From: Bacillus rubiinfantis
GTDB lineage: Bacteria; Bacillota; Bacilli; Bacillales; Cytobacillaceae
Assembly: GCA_000752035.1 (NCBI GenBank)
Contig: CCFE01000033.1
Location: forward strand, 64,325 to 128,324
DNA: 64,000 bases
Direction of reading: 5' to 3'
The position numbers were made by a program, and so were the translations under genes. This document shows, piece by piece, positions 9,040 to 18,419 of this stretch. Numbering within the stretch: the stretch's first letter is position 1; each line of letters begins with the position of its first letter. Below the pieces are notes generated by a model. The model was not told where the DNA came from. It searched no databases and worked only from the letters and a program-made list of their open reading frames with translations.

Positions 9040-9372
9040 TTATTGAAGATAATAATCTACGGCCTCTTCCAAAGTTGCAAAAAGCCTCGTTACCTTTGCA
9101 AATTTTACTATTTCGAAAATTTCACCTATGGGCGGTTTGATTCCAGCAACGACTAATTCTTGATTATTTTGTCTTGCCTCGATAGCTGCTTGTGCAATAA
9201 TCTCTAAAGCCGAACTATTTATGTAGCTAACATGTTGCAGGTCCAAAATCAGACATTTCCTTGACTCAACTAAAAACCTATTCATCTTTTCTCTAAAATC
9301 TCGGGTATTTTTTATCGTTAATTCTTGAAAAACTTGAAAAATATCAACTTGATCTTTTTCGATTACCCTCAT
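9040..9372 (-). CDS. STAS-domain protein (anti-sigma-factor-antagonist-like)
   Basis: 110 residues, one STAS domain. Core beta strand LILDLQHVSYINSSALEIIA carries the phospho-acceptor region; in SpoIIAA/RsbV this is DSSGLG, here NSSALE, with the serine kept. Family members are phosphorylated and dephosphorylated partners in partner-switching. It sits between the giant MCP and the GGDEF/EAL gene, so it may connect the chemosensory array to c-di-GMP output; no matching kinase (RsbW/SpoIIAB) or phosphatase is encoded nearby, unless CheA or a distant gene fills that role. Confidence 0.8.
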   Translation of the reverse strand: MRVIEKDQVDIFQVFQELTIKNTRDFREKMNRFLVESRKCLILDLQHVSYINSSALEIIAQAAIEARQNNQELVVAGIKPPIGEIFEIVKFAKVTRLFATLEEAVDYYLQ

Positions 9373-9548
9373 ACAGACTCCTCTTTCTTTTTTGCATATA
9401 GGTGACTAACTCCGTCACGTGCCTGACTTCAACATGGTCAACTACGATTGAGCTGCTGCTGTAAAGAGGTAAATCAATTAGCAGACAAACCTTCGCATTG
9501 ATTATATATCCTGCGTATAATCAAATAAATCTTGTACATTATTATTCT

Positions 9549-9588
9549 CCAGCCACCCTTCAAATCAAAGAAATAAGGGATGGCTGGA
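9549..9588. other. Hairpin just after the giant MCP gene
   Basis: Inverted repeat CCAGCCACCCTT (9549-9560) with AGGGATGGCTGG (9577-9588), one bulge, starting six bases after the MCP stop. No U-tract on either strand, so more likely an mRNA-stabilising or processing hairpin than a terminator; the rest of 9373-9593 shows nothing clear. Confidence 0.4.
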
Positions 9589-9593
9589 ATTGG

Positions 9594-12500
9594 TTAAATT
9601 GTTTGCGAAATTTGCTGGAACTGCATTTTTCTCTCTTTCAAAGTTTGCATACATCTTGTACTATCTTCGACGGTTTTTCCATATTTAGTAAACAGGTATT
9701 CTACTTCTTTCAGGGTCTTCTTAAGATTCTGTATTTCATCTCCTTCAAGCTGCCATTTTTCTGCAGCCCCTGCTGCCTGTTCCTTGATTGTGTTCATAGT
9801 GCCTAAAATAGCTTCTGTTTCCGTAGTCACAGCGGTAGCGGCTGTACCCATTTCCTGCAAGTGACTGGTAATATTCTTAATATTGTTTGTAATGGTTTCC
9901 ACTTCGCTGACAGCCTTTTCCTTTACAGCATGTGTAATTGTTTCTGCTGCCACAGTTGCTTCCTCTAATATCGTTACCATCATCTTAGAATGTTGTGCCT
10001 GTTCCTCAACAGATTTCATCATTTCAGCAATTTGTTCGTTTACATTGCGGACTTCTGTCGTAATTTCCTCGGCGTTGCCAGCTTGTTCAATCGTTGCTTT
10101 TGAAACTAGCGATGACTCATCAATTATTTGTCTTGCTGAGCTAACAATACTTTCCGCATGTTTTGCCTGCTCAGCTGCAGCGGCGGTTATCTGCCGGATT
10201 TGTTCACGAGCCTCGACTACTCCGGCGATCATTTCCGTTACACCAGCCGCTTGTTCTTTCACTGCAGTTGTCACTTGGCTCGCTTGGTTTGTAACATTTT
10301 CGCCGGCTTTAACGATTTCCTGTGCCTGCTTTGCTTGTTCGTCGGTGGCAAGTGAAATTTGTCTCACTTGTTCACGGGCATTATCTACCCCGACCATAAT
10401 TTGTTTCGCGCTAATTCGCTGCTCATTTACCGCCGTTGTCACTTGTTCGGCCTGTTCAGTGACATTCTTCATTGCCTCAGCAATCAGCTGTGCTTGTTTT
10501 GCCTGCTCTTGAGCAGCTGCAGTTATTTGCCTCACTTGCTCTCGCGAAGTTGTGACACTTATAATAATATCTTCTACTCCAGCAGCTTGTTCTTTGATCG
10601 CTTCTGTTACCTCCATTGTTTGATTGTTCATGCTGGTAACTTCCTTAATAATCCCTTGTGCCTGTTCCGCTTGTTCTTCCATAGCAATCGTAATTTGACT
10701 TACCTGCTCTCGGGCACCTCTAGCACCTGAGATAACTTCTTCCATTGCCTTTGTCTGTTCCTTAGCTGCATTGGTAACTAATTCTGCTTGATTAGTAACA
10801 TTTTCAACCGCCCGAACAATATTTTTGGCCTGTTCTGCCTGTTCGTCAGTTGCAATATCTATCTGTCTCACTTGCTCTCTAGCATTTGTTGCACCTTTAA
10901 TAATGTCCTCAACAGCCGCCTTCTGCTCCTTAATGGCTAGTGTCACCTGTTCGACTTGAGTATTCATACTATTAACTGATTTGACAATGAGCTGTGCCTG
11001 ATTAGACTGCTCTGTCGCTGCTGTCGTAATTTGTCTTACCTGTTCTTTCGCATTGACAACACCTTTAATAATGTCCTCCACTCCGGCAGCTTGCTCTACA
11101 GTAGCTTGAGTTACCTCATTTGCTTGATGCGTGACATTTTCAACTGACGTAACAATCTGCTGCGATTGCGCAGCTTGCTCTGTGGTAGCAATAGTCACCT
11201 GCTGAATTTCATCAGTAATACTTTGAACACCGTTAACGATTTTATTTATTGCCTCGTTTGCCCGGTCAGATAACTTATACCCTTGATCAACCTTTTGACC
11301 GCCCATTTCAATTGCTTTAATAGCATCCGTTGTTTCTGCCTGAATACCCTTGATAAGAGCAGCGATTTCCTTTGTAGCAGAAGCACTTCTTTCAGCAAGC
11401 TTACGGACTTCATCTGCAACCACACTAAATCCTTTACCATGTTCTCCTGCTCTCGCTGCTTCAATGGCCGCGTTTAATGCGAGGAGATTCGTTTGTTCGG
11501 CAATATCATCGATTACTTCAATAATGCTGCCGATTTCATCAGAACTCTTCCCTAAACTTTGCATGACAACAGACGCTTTTTCAATAACCTTACCAATCTC
11601 TTTCATTCCGTCTATCGACTCAACGACTGCTTCTCGGCCCTCTTCGGCATCGGTTGAAACAACAGCAGCCAATTGATTTACATTTTCGGCATTCGCAGCT
11701 ACTTGCTGTATGGAAGCCGCCATCTCTTGAATTGCCGTGTTAGTCTCCACTGCTGACTTTGTTAAACTTTCGGCGTTCACGGAAACACCCTGAATTGATT
11801 TGCCCATTTGTTCAATTGATGCAGATACTTGTTCAACAGAGCTCGCTGTGTTTTGAGCATTTCCTGCTACCTGTTCAATCGATGCGGCCATCTCTTGGAT
11901 AGAGGAAGCCACTTCCGCTGTACTGATATTTAGAGAATCTGCATTTCTGGCAACACCATTAATTTGACTGCCCATTTCCTCGATTGCAGCGGATACTTCG
12001 TCCACAGAAGATGCTGTATTTACAGCATTGCCGGCAACCTGCTGAATGGAGGCGGCCATCTCTTGGATTGCCATATTTGTTTCTCTTGCTGATTCTGTTA
12101 AGCTGACAGCATTATCGGCAACTCCGTTTATCGATTTACCCATCTGTTCAATTGCTGTTGATACCTGCTCTACAGAACTAGCTGTATTTGCAGCATTTCC
12201 TGCTACCTGCTCGATGGACGCAGCCATCTCTTCAATCGCAGAACTTGTTGATTCAACCGAAACAGCTAAAGAATCTGCATTTACTGCCACTCCTTTGACC
12301 TGGCTCCCCATCTCTTCAATGGCTGCTGATATCTCTTCAATCGAGGTAGATGTATTGACTGTATTTTTTGCAACCTGTTCGATGGAGGCAGCCATTTCTT
12401 GAATACCATCATTCGTTTCTTTTGCCGATTCAGTCATATTTTCAGTATTCTTGGCTACCTGTTCAATGGATGCCCCCATTTCTTCTATGGCTGCAGAAAC

Positions 12501-13316
12501 CTCTTCAACTGCATTAGATGTACTGTCGGCATTTCCTGCTACTTGTTGAATTGAAGCAGCTAATTCTTGTATTGCACTGCTTGTTTCCTCAGCAGATGCT
12601 GTTAAACTTTCAGCATTTGCTGCCACTCCTTTTATTGACATCGACATTTGTTCAACAGAAGCTGATATTTGTTCAACAGATGCGGCAGTTTTAGCGGAAT
12701 TACCGGCAACCTGTTGAATCGAAGCCGCTAATTCTTCAATCGCTTCGCCAGTACTTTTTGCCGAATTGGTAAGGTTCTCAGCATTCATTGAAAGGTCTAC
12801 AATCGATTTGCTCATCTGCTCCATAGAAACGGCAATATTAGCAGCCGACTGAGATGTATGTTGAGAGTTTTTTGAAGTTAGTCTTACAGAACCTGATACC
12901 TCTTGAAAAATAGTAGCAGCGGAATTTACTAAGCTTAGTAGCTTTTCTGCAGTTCCAGCAACCCACTTGATTTCCTCTTGCATTTTTTCCATAACTGCGG
13001 AAATTCCTTGTAATGAATCCGTTCCGCCAGTAACATTTTTATCTAGAATATATAGTGAGGATAGTAACTCATTAAAAGTTTTAAACGATAGCCCAGAGGA
13101 TACTTTTAATTGTTCTGCATGTTTTACAACAGCAGTGACCGTATTAGTTAAACTGCTAAGGATTGAATCTGATTGTGCCAAAGCGGCGGCCTGCTGGTTA
13201 TTACCTGTTGTGAGCTCCCTCAATACAGCTGATAATTGATTGATATCCTCTTCAAAATGAATGGTTGCCTTGATTATTTCATCCTTATGAACATTGTTTT
13301 TTGTAAAGAGCTTCAA
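9594..13316 (-). CDS. Giant soluble methyl-accepting chemotaxis protein without sensor domain
   Basis: 1240 residues, no signal peptide, no membrane segment and no recognisable ligand domain: almost the whole protein is coiled coil. The canonical MCP hairpin tip (IAEQTNLLALNAAIEAARAG, then EHGKGFSVVADEVRKLAERS) lies at about residues 606-645, exactly mid-protein. The descending arm (residues 193-528) is six 56-residue repeats beginning I(Q/E)EMAASI(E/Q)QVAGN; the ascending arm (739-1074, with a weaker seventh copy) is another set of 56-residue repeats with the V(E)DIIKG...NAREQVRQI pattern. Equal repeat numbers keep the antiparallel four-helix bundle in register. It is directly downstream of cheA (30 bases), so it should couple to this CheA/CheW pair. 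Start ATG 13316. Confidence 0.9.
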   Translation of the reverse strand: MKLFTKNNVHKDEIIKATIHFEEDINQLSAVLRELTTGNNQQAAALAQSDSILSSLTNTVTAVVKHAEQLKVSSGLSFKTFNELLSSLYILDKNVTGGTDSLQGISAVMEKMQEEIKWVAGTAEKLLSLVNSAATIFQEVSGSVRLTSKNSQHTSQSAANIAVSMEQMSKSIVDLSMNAENLTNSAKSTGEAIEELAASIQQVAGNSAKTAASVEQISASVEQMSMSIKGVAANAESLTASAEETSSAIQELAASIQQVAGNADSTSNAVEEVSAAIEEMGASIEQVAKNTENMTESAKETNDGIQEMAASIEQVAKNTVNTSTSIEEISAAIEEMGSQVKGVAVNADSLAVSVESTSSAIEEMAASIEQVAGNAANTASSVEQVSTAIEQMGKSINGVADNAVSLTESARETNMAIQEMAASIQQVAGNAVNTASSVDEVSAAIEEMGSQINGVARNADSLNISTAEVASSIQEMAASIEQVAGNAQNTASSVEQVSASIEQMGKSIQGVSVNAESLTKSAVETNTAIQEMAASIQQVAANAENVNQLAAVVSTDAEEGREAVVESIDGMKEIGKVIEKASVVMQSLGKSSDEIGSIIEVIDDIAEQTNLLALNAAIEAARAGEHGKGFSVVADEVRKLAERSASATKEIAALIKGIQAETTDAIKAIEMGGQKVDQGYKLSDRANEAINKIVNGVQSITDEIQQVTIATTEQAAQSQQIVTSVENVTHQANEVTQATVEQAAGVEDIIKGVVNAKEQVRQITTAATEQSNQAQLIVKSVNSMNTQVEQVTLAIKEQKAAVEDIIKGATNAREQVRQIDIATDEQAEQAKNIVRAVENVTNQAELVTNAAKEQTKAMEEVISGARGAREQVSQITIAMEEQAEQAQGIIKEVTSMNNQTMEVTEAIKEQAAGVEDIIISVTTSREQVRQITAAAQEQAKQAQLIAEAMKNVTEQAEQVTTAVNEQRISAKQIMVGVDNAREQVRQISLATDEQAKQAQEIVKAGENVTNQASQVTTAVKEQAAGVTEMIAGVVEAREQIRQITAAAAEQAKHAESIVSSARQIIDESSLVSKATIEQAGNAEEITTEVRNVNEQIAEMMKSVEEQAQHSKMMVTILEEATVAAETITHAVKEKAVSEVETITNNIKNITSHLQEMGTAATAVTTETEAILGTMNTIKEQAAGAAEKWQLEGDEIQNLKKTLKEVEYLFTKYGKTVEDSTRCMQTLKERKMQFQQISQTI
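10095..11102 (-). repeat. Ascending-arm 168-bp tandem repeats (6 copies) in the MCP gene
   Basis: Six diverged in-phase units of 168 bp (56 residues = 8 heptads), residues 739-1074; each contains AREQVRQI-like and EQA(E/K)QA-like heptads. A weaker seventh copy continues to about residue 1130. Confidence 0.85.
11733..12740 (-). repeat. Descending-arm 168-bp tandem repeats (6 copies) in the MCP gene
   Basis: Six in-phase 168-bp units coding residues 193-528; each carries EMAASI(E/Q)QVAGN and (S/A)(A/I)IE(E/Q)MG blocks 28 residues apart. A half unit precedes at about residue 165 and a partial seventh unit merges into the signalling tip. Confidence 0.85.
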
Positions 13317-13346
13317 CGTTTTTGCCTCCTCATTGATGATTTATAA

Positions 13347-15881
13347 CTACGTGCGCTCGATCTCTTTTTGATTAACGGGTGTAAGAACTTCCTCTATCTT
13401 TAAAATTAGGACAACCCGTTCGTTGATTTTACTAATGCCTTTTAGTAAATTTGAATGATTATAGTAACTGTCATCCGCAGGCTTCTCAATCAGATGATTG
13501 TTCGTTTTTAATACTTCTGTAACTTCATCAACTAAGAAACCGACATCCTGACTCTCATGTTCGACAACAATAATCCGTGACCTTTTTGTCTGCTGTTGCA
13601 CTGGCATATTAAAGCATTTTCTTAAGTCAAAAACTGGAAGCATGTTTCCTCTTAAATTAATCATGCCGAGCAAGCGCTCTGATTCATTCACTACTTTCGT
13701 CATCGCAGGGACCGAGAGAATATCCTTTGTCCTTTCGATTTCGATGCCATATTCCTCCTTGCCAAGTTTGAAGGTGACAAACTGCTGGTCTTCCTCGAAC
13801 GAATTGACAACATCATTATCCTGATCAGTGAATTCTGCTCCATACTCACGGACAACGGTTGAAACATCTAAGATTAAAGCAACACTGCCATCTCCCATAA
13901 TGGTTGCCCCAGCGATATAGGGCGGCGATCCGATATAAGAACCTAGCGATTTAATTACTACTTCCTGATTGCCTAGCGTTTTATCAGCAATGATGCCAAT
14001 TCTTTTATCGGCTATACCGACAACAACAACAAATTCGCGATTTTTTTGTTTGGCTTCTCCTTCTACATCTTCGATTCCCAGCTGTTCCTTCATACGAACC
14101 AGTGGAAGCACTTTTCCCCTTACAAGTCCGACTTCCTGATTTTTTATCATCTGAATATCATTTTTGTTTAAGCGAATGATTTCGAGAACATTAACTAGCG
14201 GAATAGCAAAGGTTTTTGCACCAAATTTCACAAGTAATGAGCGTATGATTGCAAGCGTAAGCGGCAATTTTATCGTGATCGACGTTCCATGTCCGATAGT
14301 GGAGTCAATCATAATCGTTCCATTTAATTTCTCGATGTTAGACTTGACAATATCCATGCCAACACCCCGCCCTGAAATGTCGGTAACTTCTTGGGCGGTA
14401 GATAACCCCGACTGAAAAATTAAGTACATTGCTTCCTTCTCGCTTAATTTTGCAGCCTCTTCGGGTGAGATGAGCGCCTTATCGATAGCAGTCAGCTTTA
14501 CTTTCTGAGGGTCAATCCCTCTGCCATCATCAGAAATAGAAATCACGATATGATTTTCCTCGTGGGAGGCCCGCAACTCTACTCTCCCTATCGAAGGCTT
14601 CCCTGCCCGTATTCGTTCCTCAGGAGACTCAATCCCATGATCAATCGCATTTCTTAATAAATGGATTATTGGATCACTAATCTCTTCAATTAAGGTTCGA
14701 TCAAGTTCAGTTTCCTTGCCGTACATAGTGAAATCAATCTCTTTGTTGGCGCTATGTGCGGTATCTCTTACCATTCTCGGGAAGCGATTGAAGAGCTGCT
14801 CAATTGGCAGCATTCTTGTTTTCATCATTCCTTCTTGAAGTTCGGTGATTACTCGGCTTAAGTGATTGGTAATTTCATCCAAGACTTCCATTGATTCTTC
14901 CTGTTTTGCATTTTTTTGCGATAGCCGGCCTCGCACGTCCACAAGCCGGGTTTGATCAATGACCAACTCACCAACGAGATTCATTAAATGTTCCAATTTC
15001 TCGACATCAACACGGACAGTTTGATGAATCTTTGCCTTTGCAGTATAATTATCAACTGCTTTTGGTTTTGCATCTCTTGTGTCCCTTAGCCCTTCACTGC
15101 AAGAATCCCCTTCAGTGATTTTTATATTCTGCTCGGTTATTTCATTGATTTGAACTGCTTTTATATCTGAAATTTGCTTTAAAATCTTGGCAATTTCTTG
15201 TTTGCTCTTTATTGTAAGGAGAATGAAACACATATCTCCGTCAAATTCATCCCGCTCCATTTGTTCAATTGCGGGGGAGGCACCAATGATTTCGCCCGCT
15301 TCTTTTAAGTTATTATGAATCAGTACAGCTCTTACATTTTTCATTAAGGCATCCGGCAATAGGTTAATAGTAATTTCAAATGCCTGATGACCTAACTTAA
15401 ATCCGCGGTGGATGACATTTTTTTGATAATCATTCAGCGATACTGTAAATTTTGCAGGCTGTTGGAATTGCTTGTCCCCTTCATCCGTTCTCTCCTGACT
15501 GCTAATCTTAGCTAGTTTTTCAATAAAAGGAGTAATATCAATCGATTCCAGTACACCATTAATAATCGCTGCCTTTAATTGTTTAATAAAATCGATTCCT
15601 TCAAAGAGGAGATTTATTAATGCAGGGGTAACCTTAACGTTTGTTTGTCGTACTTGATCAAAGATATTCTCCAGATAATGGGTTACTTCTTTTAGCTGTT
15701 CAAATCCCATGGCAGCTGATGCCCCTTTTAACGTATGCGCAGCCCGAAAGATATTTTGAATCGTGTCCATACAATCTGGATTTTTTTCCAGAATTAAAAT
15801 CTCAGAGTCTAAAATTTGCAGCTGTTCCTCCATTTCATCTAGAAAAACGCCTAAATACGCCGATACATCGAATTCAGCCAT
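13347..15881 (-). CDS. cheA: Chemotaxis histidine kinase CheA with an extra C-terminal CheW domain
   Basis: 844 residues, longer than a usual CheA (about 650-670). Order: Hpt domain with phospho-histidine in AAHTLKGASAAMG (about residue 49); a P2-like response-regulator-docking domain (about 150-255, ending ISDIKAVQI); dimerisation helices (VDVEKLEHLMNLVGELVIDQ); ATPase with N box LLRNAIDHGIESPEER, G1 ISDDGRGIDP and G2 GRGVGMDIV; a CheW-like P5 domain; then a second CheW-like domain (about 690-840: VTFKLGKEEYGIEIERTKDI, MINLRGNMLPVFDLRKCF). The extra CheW module could bind an additional receptor or replace a stand-alone coupler. P2 implies a CheY-like partner, which is not encoded here. It starts ten bases after cheW ends. 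Confidence 0.92.
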   Translation of the reverse strand: MAEFDVSAYLGVFLDEMEEQLQILDSEILILEKNPDCMDTIQNIFRAAHTLKGASAAMGFEQLKEVTHYLENIFDQVRQTNVKVTPALINLLFEGIDFIKQLKAAIINGVLESIDITPFIEKLAKISSQERTDEGDKQFQQPAKFTVSLNDYQKNVIHRGFKLGHQAFEITINLLPDALMKNVRAVLIHNNLKEAGEIIGASPAIEQMERDEFDGDMCFILLTIKSKQEIAKILKQISDIKAVQINEITEQNIKITEGDSCSEGLRDTRDAKPKAVDNYTAKAKIHQTVRVDVEKLEHLMNLVGELVIDQTRLVDVRGRLSQKNAKQEESMEVLDEITNHLSRVITELQEGMMKTRMLPIEQLFNRFPRMVRDTAHSANKEIDFTMYGKETELDRTLIEEISDPIIHLLRNAIDHGIESPEERIRAGKPSIGRVELRASHEENHIVISISDDGRGIDPQKVKLTAIDKALISPEEAAKLSEKEAMYLIFQSGLSTAQEVTDISGRGVGMDIVKSNIEKLNGTIMIDSTIGHGTSITIKLPLTLAIIRSLLVKFGAKTFAIPLVNVLEIIRLNKNDIQMIKNQEVGLVRGKVLPLVRMKEQLGIEDVEGEAKQKNREFVVVVGIADKRIGIIADKTLGNQEVVIKSLGSYIGSPPYIAGATIMGDGSVALILDVSTVVREYGAEFTDQDNDVVNSFEEDQQFVTFKLGKEEYGIEIERTKDILSVPAMTKVVNESERLLGMINLRGNMLPVFDLRKCFNMPVQQQTKRSRIIVVEHESQDVGFLVDEVTEVLKTNNHLIEKPADDSYYNHSNLLKGISKINERVVLILKIEEVLTPVNQKEIERT

Positions 15882-15891
15882 ATGGCACCTC

Positions 15892-16341
15892 CTATCCTAG
15901 CTTGACATGATCGTAAAGTACTTTCTGCAAGTTCAATATACCAACGACATGACCGTCCATTTTGGCATATCCAAGAAAGAACTCCTTTTCTAATTGCTGC
16001 CCAGGCGCTGGTTCCACATTCGTCTTTTCAACCTTTGTTACCATGCGGACCTCATCGACCATTAAGCCAATATTTTCATTTTCACCTTGGACAATAACAA
16101 TCCGATTTTTTTTATGGGGTGTTGGCGGCGGCAAAGAAAAGCGTTTATGTAAACTAACAACCGGGATAATACTCCCCCGTAAATTCACTACCCCGTTGAT
16201 GATTTCATTTATTCCTGGAATGGTTGTAACAACAGGCACTCTTAAAATTTCGACCACTTCGTCAATCGATAGTGCATAAAGCTGCTGATTAATGGAAAAT
16301 ACAACAAACTGAAGTCCGCTTCCCTGATTCGTGATTGCCAA
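15892..16341 (-). CDS. cheW: Chemotaxis coupling protein CheW
   Basis: About 149 residues of CheW fold: FVVFSINQQLYALSIDEVVE, VVNLRGSIIPVVSLHKRF, IGLMVDEVRMV, and a C-terminal GILNLQKVL strand. It links receptors to CheA. The longer reading frame (from 16428) has 29 extra residues, but AAGGAGG sits eight bases upstream of TTG 16341, giving MAITNQGSG..., the usual CheW length; I choose the TTG. First gene of the cheW-cheA-mcp-STAS-GGDEF/EAL cluster, with 16430-16560 upstream as the probable promoter region (no convincing box found). Confidence 0.88.
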   Translation of the reverse strand: MAITNQGSGLQFVVFSINQQLYALSIDEVVEILRVPVVTTIPGINEIINGVVNLRGSIIPVVSLHKRFSLPPPTPHKKNRIVIVQGENENIGLMVDEVRMVTKVEKTNVEPAPGQQLEKEFFLGYAKMDGHVVGILNLQKVLYDHVKLG

Positions 16342-16563
16342 TTTAACCGCCTCCTTCCTTATCATTGTGAGATCATAATTCCATTTTGCAGGAAATTTTG
16401 ATTTCGGATAAGTAGAAGGGTGTCCCATTTGAACTAGGAAATTATGACTACGTAGTGTTTTAGTGAGGGATTTATAGGAATGAAGTACTAATTTCTGTTA
16501 TGTTTGGTAGTAATGAATCGGTGATTATAGAAAAAGCTGTTTACCTTTAAGACAATTGCAAAA

Positions 16564-16594
16564 AAACTAAACTGTGCAAAATACAGTTTAGTTT
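16564..16594 (-). terminator. Terminator-like hairpin
   Basis: Perfect 12-bp stem AAACTAAACTGT / ACAGTTTAGTTT, loop GCAAAAT. Run of T on the minus-strand side and CATTTTT on the plus side, so it can act both ways; backs up the terminator of the flavoprotein gene and shields the che promoter. Confidence 0.7.
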
Positions 16595-16687
16595 CATTTT
16601 TGGTACGCACTATGGAAGGACATGTGTTTTTGATTCTGCACCTTCTCCGCATAAATCCTAATTATACTCTTAATTAAATTAATAAAA

Positions 16688-16711
16688 GCTAATCGAAGCA
16701 ATTTGATTAGC
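16688..16711 (-). terminator. Terminator of the WrbA-like gene
   Basis: Stem GCTAATC / GATTAGC with TTTTATT following on the minus strand, 15 bases past the stop codon. Confidence 0.65.
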
Positions 16712-16725
16712 CTAAACATATTTAT

Positions 16726-17334
16726 TTACATCCCTTTCTTGACCCATCCGGCAACGGTGATAGTGCGTTTTGCTTGGTGCTTCACGGCAGCTTGAACATC
16801 TTCCACCATATTACCTTTCTCATCAACAGTCACACTTGTTCCATACGGATTACCTCCGGCAGCAAAAGTGACAGGATCCGTATAACCTGGTGCAGCAATA
16901 ATTGCTCCCCAGTGCATCATTGACGTATAAAGTGATAAAATCGTTGCTTCTTGGCCGCCGTGTGGATTTTGCGCGGAAGACATCGCACTTACAACCTTAT
17001 TGACAGTTTTACCTGATGCCCATAATCCCCCCTGTGTATCGAGGAACTGCTTCATCTGCGATGGCATGTTACCAAACCTTGTCGGCACGCTAAATATGAT
17101 TGCATCAGCCCATTCAATATCAGCTGAAGTGACAACTGGAATATCTTTCGTTGCCTCGGTTGTCCGTTTCCATACCTCATTGCTGGCAACTACGGATTCT
17201 GGAGCCAATTCTTGTACTTTAAAAATTTTGACATCTGCCCCAGCTTCCTCTGCACCTTCTTTTGCCCACTTAGCCAACTGATAGTTCGTTCCACCCATAC
17301 TATAAAAGATAACCGCTAATTTTACCTTTTCCAT
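16726..17334 (-). CDS. WrbA-family flavoprotein, NAD(P)H:quinone oxidoreductase
   Basis: 202 residues of flavodoxin-like fold. FMN-binding loop SMGGTNYQLAKWA replaces the flavodoxin (S/T)xTGxT; FSVPTRFGNMPSQMKQFLD and SSAQNPHGGQEATILSLYTS are typical of type IV NAD(P)H:quinone reductases (WrbA). It reduces quinones by two electrons, protecting from quinone/oxidative stress. It is monocistronic and divergent from the TSUP permease gene. The 247-base gap upstream shows a possible TAATAT box near 17506 but no convincing -35 box. Confidence 0.88.
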   Translation of the reverse strand: MEKVKLAVIFYSMGGTNYQLAKWAKEGAEEAGADVKIFKVQELAPESVVASNEVWKRTTEATKDIPVVTSADIEWADAIIFSVPTRFGNMPSQMKQFLDTQGGLWASGKTVNKVVSAMSSAQNPHGGQEATILSLYTSMMHWGAIIAAPGYTDPVTFAAGGNPYGTSVTVDEKGNMVEDVQAAVKHQAKRTITVAGWVKKGM

Positions 17335-17581
17335 TTTCTATGTCTCCTTCAAAAAAAGTTAATACCAATTAGTTAAATAAACCAACTTGTCCGAATTAGT
17401 ATTTCACTTTTTTGAATAAACATACCTTTAGCGTCCTTTGTACCACTATTTTTCCCTGTATCTTTAAATTTGCAATTAGTCTAGTTTATTTCATTATTTT
17501 GCGATAATATAACCTATGTAAATCTAATTAATGGTTCAAACAGGCTACAATGTAGCTTTTTCTTAGGAAGAAGGATAAAAG

Positions 17582-18349
17582 ATGACTTTTGGACTCGATC
17601 CACAGCTATTACTCATTTTAATCGTTTTAGGTTTCCTAGCGGCTTTTGTCGATTCAGTTGTCGGTGGCGGCGGCTTGATTTCACTGCCGGCATTGTTATT
17701 TGCGGGGTTACATCCAGCGGCAGCTGTAGCAACAAATAAGTTGTTTGGAACAGTAGGCTCATTGACGAGTACGTTGATGTTTTACCGCTCTGGTAAACTC
17801 GACATAAAATCCTTGTATAAACTATTTCCGCTAGTCTTTATCAGTGCAATGGCTGGTGCATGGACGGTCCATTTAATTAACCCTGAAGTGTTAAAACCGT
17901 TGATACTGATCATGCTTGCTGGTGTAGCCATTTATACCGTTTTTAGAAAAAATTGGGGCAACACTTCAACCTATAAAAAGTTGTCTATGCGTTATTTTGT
18001 TCTATTTTTGATATTAATTTCGGCGATTGGATTTTATGACGGCTTTCTCGGACCAGGAACTGGCTCATTTTTACTGTTTGCTTATTTAATGCTTGGGTTT
18101 GATTTCGTAAAGGCAGCAGGGAATGCAAAGTTTATTAATTTCACCAGTGGTATTGCTGCATTAATCATGTTTATCTGTTTAGGACAAGTACACTATGAAT
18201 ATGGATTACCAATGGCAGCGGCAGGAATTGCCGGTTCAATGTGTGGGTCAAGATTTGCCATTAGAAGAGGAAGTGGTTACGTCCGTGCATTGTTTATTAC
18301 GATTACTTTTTTACTATTGGCAAAGAATATATATGATTTTGCACACTAA
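17582..18349 (+). CDS. TSUP (TauE/SafE) family sulfite/organic anion exporter
   Basis: 255 residues with about eight hydrophobic segments. The N-terminal motif VDSVVGGGGLISLPALLFAG and the mirror motif GFYDGFLGPGTGSFLLFAY are the two inverted halves of the TSUP family; both are intact. Family members export sulfite, sulfoacetate and related compounds, or import small acids; substrate not readable. Ribosome site AGGAAGAAGGA upstream of ATG 17582. Alone on the plus strand. Confidence 0.88.
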   Translation: MTFGLDPQLLLILIVLGFLAAFVDSVVGGGGLISLPALLFAGLHPAAAVATNKLFGTVGSLTSTLMFYRSGKLDIKSLYKLFPLVFISAMAGAWTVHLINPEVLKPLILIMLAGVAIYTVFRKNWGNTSTYKKLSMRYFVLFLILISAIGFYDGFLGPGTGSFLLFAYLMLGFDFVKAAGNAKFINFTSGIAALIMFICLGQVHYEYGLPMAAAGIAGSMCGSRFAIRRGSGYVRALFITITFLLLAKNIYDFAH

Positions 18350-18419
18350 ACGAGAAAAAATAAATGAATTATTAGTGCAATGAGGGAACGGCAACCTGTT
18401 GGGTTCGCCCTATGACAGT

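Noticed and set aside
9883..10512. Long open frame (209 codons) on the plus strand, rich in Cys, Ser, Ala
   Set aside because: It is the antisense shadow of the repeated MCP coiled-coil codons; similar shadows occur at 12046-12402 and elsewhere. No ribosome site.
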